This document shows, in pieces, positions 6,487 to 13,801 of a DNA stretch of 64,000 nt. Under the pieces are notes generated by a model. That model saw only the letters and a program-made list of their open reading frames with translations. It did not search any database and was not told the origin of the DNA. Origin of the DNA: an uncultured Sphingomonas sp. (GTDB lineage Bacteria; Pseudomonadota; Alphaproteobacteria; Sphingomonadales; Sphingomonadaceae); the NCBI GenBank assembly GCA_913776045.1, contig CAJYOI010000055.1:1-64000 (forward strand). Reading direction: 5' to 3'. The position numbers and the translations under genes were made by a program. Numbering within the stretch: position 1 is the stretch's first letter; each line of letters begins with the position of its first letter.

Positions 6487-6945
6487 ATGACGAAAGTTAG
6501 AGCCGCCGGCACGATCGAGGACGCGCTGTTCCGGGTGCTGGGCCACATTGGCGTCGATCGCGCGGCCGAAGAGGTGCTCGGAATCTCCGGCGACTATTTG
6601 CGCCGCTTGTCCGATCCCGACAGCCGGTACCGGCTGACCGTCGAGGACGCGATCAAGCTCGATCTCGCCTACCTCGCCGCCGGCGGCGGGGCCGCCCCGA
6701 TCTACCAGACCTACACCCTGCTGCTCGACCAGGCGAACGCGGAGCGCTTCAGTGACCGCGAGGAACTGGTGCGCCGCACCGCCACCGCGATGAAGGAAGG
6801 CGGCGACGCCGACGCCGCACTGGTGCTGGCCACACTCCCCGGCGCGACGCCCGCCGATCGCGAGCGCGCGCGCCGCGAGGTGCACGAAGCGATCGAGGCG
6901 AAAGCCGCGGTCCTCGCCTGTCTGGACGAACCCGCCCCACCATAA
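6487..6945 (+). CDS. Phage-type regulatory protein (CII-like), 152 aa
   Basis: The first 75 residues (TIEDALFRVLGHIGVDRAAE, then ISGDYLRRLSDPDSRYRLTV) look like a helix-turn-helix of the phage CII/CP76 type that reads a 'gIs.dyLrrlsdPd' pattern. The second half is helical and charged. ATG 6487 follows GGAG by about nine bases. By position after the Cro-like gene it is likely a delayed-early regulator. The exact family cannot be fixed by eye. Confidence 0.65.
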   Translation: MTKVRAAGTIEDALFRVLGHIGVDRAAEEVLGISGDYLRRLSDPDSRYRLTVEDAIKLDLAYLAAGGGAAPIYQTYTLLLDQANAERFSDREELVRRTATAMKEGGDADAALVLATLPGATPADRERARREVHEAIEAKAAVLACLDEPAPP

Positions 6946-7048
6946 GCGCGCCCGGCGCGCACCGACCCTTCGGACCTCAACCTTCGAACCACCGCACCCG
7001 CCGGCAATCGCGCCGGCCGGGGCGGCTTTCTGCTGCCTGGACACCATC

Positions 7049-7255
7049 ATGAGCGACGCTGCCGTCATCAGAGCCCTCGACCGTGAGATCGCGACCATCG
7101 CCGTCTCGCTCGACCGCGTGTCCGCGCGGATGCGGACGTCCTGGTCGGCCAGCGCGATCGACAGCGCGCGCGGCCACCTCGCCCAGGCGCGCTTCGACCT
7201 GTCCGTCGCTCTCGCGGCCGGCGTCGATCCCGTCATCGAGGTCACGGCAGCATGA
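7049..7255 (+). CDS. Hypothetical protein, 68 aa
   Basis: A small, entirely helical protein (MSDAAVIRALDREIATIAVS ...). It lies about 100 bases after the CII-like gene, behind a third GC-rich hairpin (6998-7020), and its stop overlaps the next start by four bases (ATGA). No family recognised; the coupling argues that it is translated. Confidence 0.55.
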   Translation: MSDAAVIRALDREIATIAVSLDRVSARMRTSWSASAIDSARGHLAQARFDLSVALAAGVDPVIEVTAA

Positions 7256-7698
7256 CCGCCACACTGCTCCCCGGCGCATATCTTGCCATGCGGCGGAAGG
7301 CCGCCGGCCTGACGATCGCGGACGTCGCAGATCGAATCGGCACGGATCCACGCCTGGGCGAAATCGATCGCCGCGAATTGATCGAGCAAATTGAAGCCGA
7401 CGCACGCGGCGCTACGATCCACACGCTGACCGCGCTTCGTCGCGCATATCCTTTCAGCGTCGACGTGCTGAGCCAGCTCGCTCGTCTGGCTGACGGCGAG
7501 CCGTTCCCGCCGCCACGGCTTTGCCGGGTGTGCGGATGCAGCGAGCTCGACGCGTGTTCCGATCGCTCCGGCTACGGCTGCTGGTGGGTCGAGCTAGATT
7601 TTTGCAGCTCGTGTGCGGCTGCGGACGATCGCGCTGCAGGCGCCGAGGATCTGCAGGACGCAGGGCCTGACGATTTCTGTCAGGCGGAGCTCTCGTAA
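7252..7698 (+). CDS. HTH protein with C-terminal cysteine cluster, 148 aa
   Basis: Residues 7-75 resemble an XRE-type helix-turn-helix (GAYLAMRRKAAGLTIADVAD, then ATIHTLTALRRAYPFSVDVL). Residues about 85-125 carry CRVCGCSELDAC and later CWW and CSSC, a cysteine-rich zinc-binding-like cluster of a kind often seen in small phage proteins. It starts at ATGA overlapping the preceding gene and its final base is the first base of the next ATG. Likely a DNA-binding regulator of the element; target unknown. Confidence 0.65.
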   Translation: MTATLLPGAYLAMRRKAAGLTIADVADRIGTDPRLGEIDRRELIEQIEADARGATIHTLTALRRAYPFSVDVLSQLARLADGEPFPPPRLCRVCGCSELDACSDRSGYGCWWVELDFCSSCAAADDRAAGAEDLQDAGPDDFCQAELS

Positions 7699-7883
7699 TG
7701 CTGAGCCGCCCGCCTCTCGGCCCCTACACCCGCCGCACCCTCGCATGCGCCGCGATCATGACCGGGGTGACCTTCATCCTGATCGTCGCCGGCCGCGGCC
7801 CGGTCGCGGTCGGCACCGGCGCGATCGCCGCGGCCGCCGCCCTCTCCGTCCTCCGTCAGCTCGTCAACCGGGAGTCCCTGTGA
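7698..7883 (+). CDS. Small membrane protein, 61 aa
   Basis: Two hydrophobic segments, about residues 15-32 (CAAIMTGVTFILIVAG) and 36-52 (VAVGTGAIAAAAALSVL), suggest a two-pass inner-membrane protein. It overlaps its neighbours by one base on each side (TAATG, TGATG). Function unknown; it could be a membrane-acting phage protein, but nothing specific supports a holin. Confidence 0.55.
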   Translation: MLSRPPLGPYTRRTLACAAIMTGVTFILIVAGRGPVAVGTGAIAAAAALSVLRQLVNRESL

Positions 7884-8107
7884 TGCGCCCTCAGCCCAAG
7901 ATCCTGCCGATGCACGCGCGCGACAAGCGCCAGCATCGCCCCCGCCCCCGCTTCCAGCCCCTGCGCGCGCCGCACGCCTCGCTGCGCCACGCGATCACGA
8001 CGACGTCCGGACAGATCGTCGCCGGCATGGCGATCGGCCAGCTCGCCGTCATCGCCTGGGACTGGGCCACCGCCGGCCCCGGGCCGTTTGTGGTGTTCGG
8101 CCTGTGA
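7883..8107 (+). CDS. Small protein with one membrane segment, 74 aa
   Basis: ATG 7883 overlaps the previous stop (TGATG). The first 40 residues are basic (RDKRQHRPRPRFQPLRAP) and the last third is hydrophobic (IVAGMAIGQLAVIAWDWA), so a cytoplasmic basic arm with one C-terminal membrane helix is likely. No family recognised. It ends in a GTGA overlap with the next gene. Confidence 0.5.
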   Translation: MRPQPKILPMHARDKRQHRPRPRFQPLRAPHASLRHAITTTSGQIVAGMAIGQLAVIAWDWATAGPGPFVVFGL

Positions 8108-8355
8108 GCGGCCTGGGCGCGCCGATCGCGCGGATGGCGGAGATCGCCAGGAAGCATATGAACGCGCTGAGGGAGGGCGAGACGATCGCGCTCCAGGATA
8201 TCGCGTTCGACGACGATATCAGCCCGGCCGAACTGATCGCCTTCTTCCGTTACCGCGCGGCCTCGCAACTCCGGACGGCCTTCCGCGACGATCCGGCCGC
8301 GCTGCAGGCGTTCCTGCAGTCACCCGACTTCCAGCAGATTGGGCTCGAGCTGTGA
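8104..8355 (+). CDS. Hypothetical protein, 83 aa
   Basis: It starts at GTG 8104 within a GTGA overlap. The product is helical (MAEIARKHMNALREGETIAL, then SPAELIAFFRYRAASQL) and soluble. It directly precedes, and is coupled by a four-base GTGA overlap to, the GapR-like gene. No family recognised. Confidence 0.55.
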   Translation: MSGLGAPIARMAEIARKHMNALREGETIALQDIAFDDDISPAELIAFFRYRAASQLRTAFRDDPAALQAFLQSPDFQQIGLEL

Positions 8356-8591
8356 TCGACAACGTCAGCGCCGAGCAGCTGCGCCTGTTTATCGAGCGCA
8401 TCGAGCGGCTCGAGGAAGAGAAGCGCGGCATCACCGACGACATCAAGGATGTCTACGGAGAGGCGAAGTCGACCGGCTTCGACGCGAAGACCATGCGCGT
8501 GATCGTGAAGCTGCGAAAAATGGAGAAGCACCACCGCGACGAGGCGGACGCGCTGATCGAGACCTACCGCAACGCGATGGGGCTCAACTGA
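8352..8591 (+). CDS. GapR-family (DUF2312) DNA-binding protein, 79 aa
   Basis: The sequence QLRLFIERIERLEEEKRGIT, then DDIKDVYGEAKSTGFD and VIVKLRKMEKHHRDE, is the GapR signature. In Caulobacter GapR is an essential nucleoid-associated protein that clamps overtwisted DNA ahead of forks and RNA polymerase and stimulates type II topoisomerases. The length matches the family. GTG 8352 is the only start that fits, overlapping the preceding stop. This is a mobile-element copy, distinct from the chromosomal one expected elsewhere. In this early operon it may serve element replication or compete with the host protein; that role is inference. Confidence 0.9.
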   Translation: MIDNVSAEQLRLFIERIERLEEEKRGITDDIKDVYGEAKSTGFDAKTMRVIVKLRKMEKHHRDEADALIETYRNAMGLN

Positions 8592-8818
8592 TGGAGATGG
8601 AACAATCGCTCGCCCTCGCGGGCAAAATGCTTTCGGCACTGCCCGCGGATCTGTCGCACGCTGACACGGTGCGCACGGCGGCTTTTGCCCTCGGTGGCGC
8701 GATTGCCTTTGCCCGTCAGGAGAACGCGTTCGTCATAGGCACAGGTAGCGGGCTAATGCGCAGCCTGGTCGACCTCGTCGAAGAGGTCGCGTGCTCCGGC
8801 AAGGTGACCGTACGATGA
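8591..8818 (+). CDS. Hypothetical protein, 75 aa
   Basis: ATG 8591 shares one base with the GapR-like stop (TGATG). The product (MEMEQSLALAGKMLSALPAD ...) is helical, with a mildly hydrophobic middle (FALGGAIAFARQENAF) but no clear membrane segment. It ends in an ATGA overlap. No family recognised. Confidence 0.55.
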   Translation: MEMEQSLALAGKMLSALPADLSHADTVRTAAFALGGAIAFARQENAFVIGTGSGLMRSLVDLVEEVACSGKVTVR

Positions 8819-9087
8819 CGTCCGGCCGGAGCCCCGCGAGTCTCGCGGCGCTTGCCCGCGGCCGTGTCACAGCCGCGGCAAACAAGGCCGCGCGTATTGC
8901 AGCGAGGACGGCGCCTCGGCCGACGAAGCGCGACCGCGACCTGGTAGACATTTTCCCTCCGAGTTTTGCCCGCGCGAAAGAAAAGCCCGACGTCGGTGTC
9001 CGCCCCCCGGCCTCCCAGAGATCCGACCCACCCCCCCCTCCTGAGACGTTGCCGGGCGCGTGCGCGGCTTCGGGGAGCGCGCGCTGA
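8815..9087 (+). CDS. Basic, proline-rich hypothetical protein, 90 aa
   Basis: ATG 8815 overlaps the previous stop by four bases. The first half is rich in alanine, arginine and lysine (RVTAAANKAARIAARTAPRP); the second is proline-rich (SDPPPPPETLP). It looks disordered with a nucleic-acid-binding charge, but no domain is recognised. Evidence is mainly its position in the overlapping series. Confidence 0.45.
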   Translation: MTSGRSPASLAALARGRVTAAANKAARIAARTAPRPTKRDRDLVDIFPPSFARAKEKPDVGVRPPASQRSDPPPPPETLPGACAASGSAR

Positions 9088-9260
9088 TGCCCGCGCCGAC
9101 ACCGCCGCTGGTGCTGCGCGCCTGGATGGCTGACCTCGCCGATCACGTCGCAAATGGCGGCACGATCGTTGAATGGGGGAAGTCTGCCGGACTGAAGCAG
9201 CATCAGGCGATCAAAATCTGGCGCAAGATCACCGATCGGCTCGGGGTCCAGGCAAGATGA
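9087..9260 (+). CDS. Small helix-turn-helix-like protein, 57 aa
   Basis: ATG 9087 shares its first base with the preceding stop (TGATG); a longer GTG start at 9060 would overlap more. Residues 20-57 (GGTIVEWGKSAGLKQHQAIK, then IWRKITDRLG) have the spacing of a helix-turn-helix. It ends in an ATGA overlap. A small DNA-binding accessory protein is likely but unproven. Confidence 0.5.
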   Translation: MPAPTPPLVLRAWMADLADHVANGGTIVEWGKSAGLKQHQAIKIWRKITDRLGVQAR

Positions 9261-9706
9261 GCACCGACAAGCTCGTCCGCTTGCGCTGCGACCGTTGCCC
9301 GGCCGAGGTGACAATCGACGCAGGCGCGCGGGCTGAAGGCTGGGCCGCGCTCAGCACGGTGCCGCAGGGTGACGTCCGCGATCTCGGGCAGCGCGACCTA
9401 TGTCCGGCTTGCTACACCGGGCTCCTGGCCTGGTTCGCCGAGGCCGCGCCACCACCGCCGGCGCCGCCGGCCGCCCGGACGCGCAAGCCTGAGATCAGCA
9501 AGCCTGTCCGCCTTGCGGCATACGATGCGGTTGAGGCCGTGCTGCGCGCGCAGGTCGCAGCCAGCATGGTGGTGGTGCGCGAGCAGCCGACCTCGCTGAT
9601 CGAAGGCACGCTGCACGACGACGCATTCACTTCGGTGCGGCCACGCGCCGAGGCCACGGTCGATCGGCTCATCTCCGACTTCGGACTTCTGCGGAGGGGG
9701 CGATGA
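9257..9706 (+). CDS. Zinc-ribbon-like hypothetical protein, 149 aa
   Basis: Two cysteine pairs, CDRC at about 11-14 and CPAC at about 49-52, fit a zinc ribbon. A proline-rich linker (PPPPAPPAARTRKP) follows, then a helical C-terminal half. It overlaps the previous gene by ATGA and the following small frame by ATGA. Function unknown; probably nucleic-acid related. Confidence 0.55.
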   Translation: MSTDKLVRLRCDRCPAEVTIDAGARAEGWAALSTVPQGDVRDLGQRDLCPACYTGLLAWFAEAAPPPPAPPAARTRKPEISKPVRLAAYDAVEAVLRAQVAASMVVVREQPTSLIEGTLHDDAFTSVRPRAEATVDRLISDFGLLRRGR

Positions 9707-9819
9707 TCGACCTATCCGCACCATCGAACGACCCGCCGGCGGCTCACGACCGCCGGCGTGCCGCCCGCCCGGCATCCGCCGGACGGCATCTCCCTGCATT
9801 GGAGACTGCCTGTGTCTAG
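9703..9819 (+). CDS. Possible 38-codon leader peptide before parB
   Basis: A frame opens at ATG 9703 (ATGA overlap with the previous stop) and closes at TAG 9819, eight bases past the parB start at 9812. It could couple translation of the two larger genes. The codons are arginine- and proline-rich because the DNA holds a perfect hairpin (GCCGGCGG, 9735-9742, with 9750-9757). It may equally be an untranslated structured leader. Confidence 0.3.
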   Translation: MIDLSAPSNDPPAAHDRRRAARPASAGRHLPALETACV

Positions 9820-11674
9820 CACGACGCTGACGATCGACCAGATCGACATCTCACCTTTGAACGTCCGCACGTACCGACCCGACATCGAGGACACGACCGC
9901 GCTCGAGGATTCGATCCTGGAGCGCGGCTTGATCCAGCCGATCGCCGTCCACCCAATGATGGGGTCGAAGCGCTGGGGCGCGATCGCCGGCGGCCGCCGC
10001 ACACGCGCTATCAAGGCGCTCGTAGCTCGCGATGCCCTGCCCCGCGATTGGCAGGTGCCGGTGACCCAGCACGTCGGGCTGTCCGACGCCGAGCTGATCG
10101 AGATCTCGATCAACGAAAACCTGATCCGCCGTGATCTGCGTGAGCACGAGCTATTCGCCGGTGTCGCACGCGCGGCCGCCAAGGGCCATGACGCTGAGAC
10201 GATCGCCCGCAGCCTCGGCCAGGACGATGTGGCGAAAGTGAAACGCTGGATCCGCCTCGGCCAACTTGCGAAGCCGATTTTCGAAGCGCTCGCCGTCGGC
10301 CGGCTAACGATCGATCAGGCCCGCGCTTACGCGGCGACCGAGGACGCGGCGCTGCAGGCGGCTACCTATCTACGGCTGTCCGCCGGTCCACCACATGCCC
10401 ATACGCCTGGCACAATCCGCCTTGCGATGAATATCGGCGACGTAGAGCAGCGACGCCAGCTCGCCTTCGTCGGCGCTGACGCATATCGTGCTGCAGGCGG
10501 GTGGCTTGAGCCCGACATGTTCGCAGAGCCGGGCGAGGATCGAGGCCGGATCGCCGACGTCGGCATCCTGCAGAAGCTGGTCGAAGCACGCATGGAGGGC
10601 CTGCGCGCCGAGGTCCGTGCAGCCTACGGCCGGCCCGACCTGCGCTTTGTGCCGAAACCGCCGCAGACGTCTTACGACGTCGACGATTATCACCTCCAGG
10701 CGAGCCCAAAGACCGACGAGAGTGGGTCGTCGTTGCCCGACGGCGATGTCGTCGGGCTTATCCGCATCGATGCCGCGGGTAAGCCCGTCGTAAGTTTCTG
10801 GTGGGCGAGCCGCACGGCGAAGGCGGCCGGTGCGCCCAAGCCTGACGCGCCGGTATCCACCGGTCCCGTCCCGAAGGTCCACCCGGGTGCGGCAATCGAC
10901 AGCCTGTCCTCGCCCGGTGCCCGACGCGATGCGGATGCCGCGATCAAAGAGGAAGCTGGGCTAGGCAAAGACGCGATCGAGCTTCTGCGCTCGATGCGGC
11001 GGGTCCTGCTGCGGAGCGCGCTAGTTCGCAATGCTGACATGCACGGCGACGTCGGCCGCGATTATCTGGTGTGGGCGCAAGCCCGTCAGATCCTCGGCGC
11101 AGACACAGGGTCTCGGGTCGGCATGCGCCGCCTGCAGACCGACGACATCGGCGGGTTCGACCTCAGCCAAAAGGCCCGTGCGCTTATCGACGAGACCGGT
11201 GCGGCCGGACCTTATGCGGCGGCCATCCGTGAGGTCAGCGCGCAAAGCTTCATGAAGGGCGGCAACCTGGTCGAAGCCTTCCTGGACTTCCAGGCATCGT
11301 CTGACCGACTGAAAAACATGACCGCAGCGATCGTCGCGGGCTTCGCGCTCGAGCGCAGCCTGTCGGCCGACGGCTACGCTCTGCCGATTCACGACGCTGT
11401 CGCCGTCGCGACGTGCGCTGCCGACCCGGCCGTCCTCCGCGAGACATGGACGCCATCTGCTGGCCTCGTAGCGCTGACACCAAAGTCGCAGCGGCCCGAG
11501 CTGGTAGCCGAGCTGGTCGACGATGCCACGCGCGATGTTTGGCGGACAAAGAAGGGCGACGAGGTCACCGAACATGTCCTTCGTGCGGCCACGGCGTCAG
11601 AGGAGTGGGTTCACCCGCTTCTCCGCTTCGATCCACCGTCGTGCACGGCCGGGCAAAAGGAGGCCGCTGAGTGA
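9812..11674 (+). CDS. ParB/RepB-family partition-like protein, 620 aa
   Basis: The N-terminal 100 residues form a ParB nuclease-like/CTPase domain: DQIDISPLNVRTYRPDIED, LIQPIAVHPM, AIAGGRRTRAIKAL, with INENLIRRDLREHE following, the usual ParB signature. A KorB-like helix-turn-helix follows (ETIARSLGQDDVAKVKRWIR). The remaining 400 residues are much longer than in chromosomal ParB and lack recognised domains; such long ParB-like proteins occur on plasmids and integrative elements. I start at GTG 9812, seven bases after GGAG. No parA neighbour is visible. It may spread on parS-like sites of the element or act as a regulator. Confidence 0.85.
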   Translation: MSSTTLTIDQIDISPLNVRTYRPDIEDTTALEDSILERGLIQPIAVHPMMGSKRWGAIAGGRRTRAIKALVARDALPRDWQVPVTQHVGLSDAELIEISINENLIRRDLREHELFAGVARAAAKGHDAETIARSLGQDDVAKVKRWIRLGQLAKPIFEALAVGRLTIDQARAYAATEDAALQAATYLRLSAGPPHAHTPGTIRLAMNIGDVEQRRQLAFVGADAYRAAGGWLEPDMFAEPGEDRGRIADVGILQKLVEARMEGLRAEVRAAYGRPDLRFVPKPPQTSYDVDDYHLQASPKTDESGSSLPDGDVVGLIRIDAAGKPVVSFWWASRTAKAAGAPKPDAPVSTGPVPKVHPGAAIDSLSSPGARRDADAAIKEEAGLGKDAIELLRSMRRVLLRSALVRNADMHGDVGRDYLVWAQARQILGADTGSRVGMRRLQTDDIGGFDLSQKARALIDETGAAGPYAAAIREVSAQSFMKGGNLVEAFLDFQASSDRLKNMTAAIVAGFALERSLSADGYALPIHDAVAVATCAADPAVLRETWTPSAGLVALTPKSQRPELVAELVDDATRDVWRTKKGDEVTEHVLRAATASEEWVHPLLRFDPPSCTAGQKEAAE

Positions 11675-11766
11675 TGCCTGACAAGCCAACCAATATTGCG
11701 GCGTCCGTCAAGGCGTCGCGCGAGCGAGCGCTCGGCGAAGTACGCACCAGGGTAGGTGCGGCATGA
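11674..11766 (+). CDS. Possible 30-codon coupled small ORF
   Basis: It starts at ATG 11674, sharing a base with the parB stop, and ends in an ATGA overlap with the next gene. The 30 residues (MPDKPTNIAASVKASRERAL ...) are polar. It fits the pattern of coupled starts along this operon. Whether the peptide has a job or only carries ribosomes to the next start is not known. Confidence 0.4.
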   Translation: MPDKPTNIAASVKASRERALGEVRTRVGAA

Positions 11767-12110
11767 CACGCGACGAGGAAATTCAACGCGATCTCGGTAT
11801 CAAGCTGTCCACCGCGATCGGCGAGGTACTGGAGCGCGAAATGCGTCTGATCCAGCAGGTGCTGCCGCCAACGCGTATCGCGAAGCTCCTGCTCGCTACA
11901 GCCACAGGCCTTAGCGCCAGCGCGTTGAGCATAATCCTGCAGATGCGGAAGGACGAGCGGGATCCGTCCGAGGCTTTCGACGTCCTTGCCGCCGCGCTCC
12001 ACGTCCAGCTCTCCGATCATAAACCCGCCGTCATGGACGGAATCGCACTGATAGACGCGGGTCAAGGTGACGAGGCCGTACGACGGTACGGTTCGGGACG
12101 GAGACGATGA
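11763..12110 (+). CDS. Hypothetical protein, 115 aa
   Basis: A helical soluble protein (MTRDEEIQRDLGIKLSTAIG, then RIAKLLLATATGLSASALSI). It sits between the parB-like gene and the excisionase gene, with ATGA overlaps on both sides. No family recognised. Confidence 0.55.
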   Translation: MTRDEEIQRDLGIKLSTAIGEVLEREMRLIQQVLPPTRIAKLLLATATGLSASALSIILQMRKDERDPSEAFDVLAAALHVQLSDHKPAVMDGIALIDAGQGDEAVRRYGSGRRR

Positions 12111-12340
12111 GAGCCGTAAGCGCCGCGAAGGAGCGAGGGCGGCCATCTGATCGCGGCCGCTTTCTTCGTATCGACGACACGATTGCCACCACCGGTCTCA
12201 GCCGCGCGACCGTCTACCGATACATCAAGGAAGGCGACTTCCCGAAGCAGCGACAGCTGACGCGTCGATGTGTGGGCTGGTGGGAGTCCGATGTGTTGGC
12301 CTGGCTGGAGGCCCGCACGGGCGCGCCAGGCGCCGCTTAG
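12107..12340 (+). CDS. AlpA-family excisionase/regulator, 77 aa
   Basis: The core GRFLRIDDTIATTGLSRATV followed by YRYIKEGDFPKQ and SDVLAWLEAR is the AlpA/Xis-type MerR-like helix-turn-helix used by P4-like and other integrative elements to control integrase and excision. It is the last gene of the rightward operon and lies about 110 bases from the proposed attachment site, where an excisionase is often found. No integrase follows in the window. Confidence 0.88.
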   Translation: MRAVSAAKERGRPSDRGRFLRIDDTIATTGLSRATVYRYIKEGDFPKQRQLTRRCVGWWESDVLAWLEARTGAPGAA

Positions 12341-12446
12341 CAACAAAAACTTGGGGGCATCGCAGGGGGCATTAAGCCGCGCCCGCGATCGAAAAAAGAC
12401 GAGAAAACGGGAGAAAACCTAATGATGCCAGCCTTCGCTCTGTCCG

Positions 12447-12461
12447 CCACTCTCTCCGCCA
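12447..12461 (+). other. Candidate attachment site (3' fragment of tRNA-Ser)
   Basis: CCACTCTCTCCGCCA equals the T-arm end, acceptor strand and CCA of tRNA-Ser genes as I recall them from alphaproteobacteria; no tRNA body lies upstream. This is what the distal end of an element integrated into a tRNA 3' end looks like. Just upstream are two short direct repeats, GGGGGCAT (12353-12360 and 12365-12372) and GAGAAAAC (12401-12408 and 12411-12418), which could be recombinase or excisionase arm sites. Confidence 0.55.
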
Positions 12462-12478
12462 GTCGCGTCTGCAGCGCG

Positions 12479-12814
12479 TCAGTTGCCAACGAGCGTGTCG
12501 AACAGATCGTGGTCGAGCGATTCCTGGAATTCGCAGCCGGCTTCGAAATCGTCGGACCAGCGAACGGTCGCGACTACTGGGCCGATGACCGGCAGCGTCA
12601 GCCAGATCAGCAAGCCTTTCTTAAGCGCGGAATAGGTCTGGATCCGGGCGCCGTGGATCGACAGGTCGGTGACCTTGCAGAGCGTCCGGTCGAGGCCACC
12701 GCGGCCGATCTTCGCATCAAGCGAAACGGGCGCGCGGGGCGTGCGACGCCGGTCGTTGGACACGGCCGGCTCGAATTCGGCATTGAAGAGGACGGGCTCT
12801 TTGGGCGTCAACAT
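12479..12814 (-). CDS. PilZ-domain protein, 111 aa
   Basis: The c-di-GMP-binding signature is visible: RRRTPRAP (RxxxR-type box at about 22-29) and DLSIHGARI (the D/NxSxxG box). The domain fills nearly the whole protein, so it is a single-domain c-di-GMP receptor or adaptor, cytoplasmic, without an output domain. It is the first chromosomal gene right of the element and is read toward it. Motility or polysaccharide control is usual for the family; the partner here is not visible. Confidence 0.85.
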   Translation of the reverse strand: MLTPKEPVLFNAEFEPAVSNDRRRTPRAPVSLDAKIGRGGLDRTLCKVTDLSIHGARIQTYSALKKGLLIWLTLPVIGPVVATVRWSDDFEAGCEFQESLDHDLFDTLVGN

Positions 12815-12879
12815 GGGACCGCCCTTGTGCCACGCGAGGGTTAACGCCGCGTTGACCCTGCCCGTCCTCTTTCGTCGAT

Positions 12880-13110
12880 TTACTTCTTGCCGAGCGAAAG
12901 GCCACCGAAACGCTTGTTGAAGCGTGCGACCTGGCCACCCGAATCGAGCACCTGACCACGGCCACCGGTCCAGGCCGGATGCGCCAGCGGATCGATGTCC
13001 AGCTGCATCGTGTCGCCTTCCTTGCCCCAGGTGGAGCGGGTTTCGAACACGGTGCCGTCGGTCATCTGGATCTTGATCATGTGGTAATCGGGATGCGTAT
13101 CGGCCTTCAT
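12880..13110 (-). CDS. rpmE: 50S ribosomal protein L31
   Basis: The product ([20 protein letters not shown] ... ) is L31, a small protein at the 50S central protuberance that bridges the subunits. HPDYH and the central THxAWTGG-like region (HPAWTGG) and the end RFNKRFGGL fit the alphaproteobacterial form. The CxxC zinc motif is absent, so it is the zinc-independent type. The start at 13110 gives 76 residues; the longer reading upstream is arginine-rich shadow. It stands alone, 211 bases after fabZ. Confidence 0.92.
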   Translation of the reverse strand: MKADTHPDYHMIKIQMTDGTVFETRSTWGKEGDTMQLDIDPLAHPAWTGGRGQVLDSGGQVARFNKRFGGLSLGKK

Positions 13111-13321
13111 GGGTCTTACTCCGGTGAGTGGCTGGTTCCGACCAGCCTGAAAGGAAGGCGCGCCGTTACAGGGAGCGCCTAGGAAAGTCAAAGTTCTGCG
13201 GGATCGGCGCGGCGCGCCGCGGCGAAGCCGCGTCGTCGGTCGGCACTGAATGCCGCCGGCCGGCTTGCCGTGCGCCTTGCGCACCGCGGCCGTCGCTACC
13301 GCCGACGCCGCTCGGCTCAGC

Positions 13322-13801
13322 TCACGCCGGCGGATCCGCGATCATCGCGGTGAACTCGCATTCCGCCGCCAGCTCGCCATCGATCTTCGCCTTGCCGGCG
13401 AACTTGCAGACACGCGCACGCTTCTGGACGAACTCGACCTCCAGCCGCAGCAGCACGCCCGGTTCGACCGGCTTGCGGAACTTCACGCCGTCGATCGACA
13501 TGAAATACACGAGCTTGCCGGTGCCGGCGAGGCCCAGGCTCTCAACCGCCAGCACGCCAGCGGCCTGCGCCAGTGCTTCGACGATCAGCACGCCGGGCAT
13601 GATCGGACGGCCAGGGAAATGCCCCTGGAAGAAACCTTCATTGATCGTCACCGCCTTGATCGCGGCGATCGACCGGTCGAGGATCAGTTCCTCGACACGG
13701 TCGACCAGCAGCATCGGATAACGGTGCGGCAGTGCCGCCATGACCCGCGCGGTATCGAGCGGGCCGATGGCGGTCACGGCCGTGTCCGCACCCTCGCTCA
13801 T
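13322..13801 (-). CDS. fabZ: 3-hydroxyacyl-ACP dehydratase FabZ
   Basis: FabZ removes water from beta-hydroxyacyl-ACP in fatty acid elongation. Its hot-dog fold motifs are present: [11 protein letters not shown] and [20 protein letters not shown] with the catalytic His and Glu. Length (159 aa) is usual. The start overlaps the skp/ompH stop by four bases. In most proteobacteria lpxD precedes and lpxA-lpxB follow this gene; here all three are absent, as expected for a bacterium without lipid A. The next gene is rpmE. Confidence 0.95.
   Translation of the reverse strand: MSEGADTAVTAIGPLDTARVMAALPHRYPMLLVDRVEELILDRSIAAIKAVTINEGFFQGHFPGRPIMPGVLIVEALAQAAGVLAVESLGLAGTGKLVYFMSIDGVKFRKPVEPGVLLRLEVEFVQKRARVCKFAGKAKIDGELAAECEFTAMIADPPA

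Larger units (their letters stand above)
1..12461. mobile_element. Right part of an integrated mobile element (prophage-like or integrative element)
   Basis: The stretch carries a CI-like repressor divergent from a Cro/YdaS-like protein, a long run of small overlapping genes of phage-early type, a ParB-like protein and an AlpA-type excisionase. None of these belongs to core metabolism. The right boundary is placed at 12447-12461, where a 15-nt sequence equals the 3' end of tRNA-Ser as I remember it from alphaproteobacteria; housekeeping genes follow. No integrase, capsid, tail, relaxase or type IV secretion gene is visible, so whether it is a phage, an ICE or a satellite is open. The left end is outside the window. 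Confidence 0.75.

Noticed and set aside
6308-6490. 60-codon frame between the Cro-like and CII-like genes
   Set aside because: It is made of the two strong hairpins and their flanks and is rich in Arg, Pro and Ser without recognisable structure. I treat the region as a structured leader.
7698-7883. Holin
   Set aside because: Two membrane segments alone do not identify a holin, and there is no endolysin nearby; left as unknown membrane protein.
1-12461. CRISPR array
   Set aside because: No regularly spaced repeats were seen; the direct repeats near 12353-12418 are only 8 bases long and occur twice.
12341-12478. Complete tRNA gene at the element end
   Set aside because: Only the last 15 bases fit tRNA-Ser; no anticodon, D or T arm precedes them.
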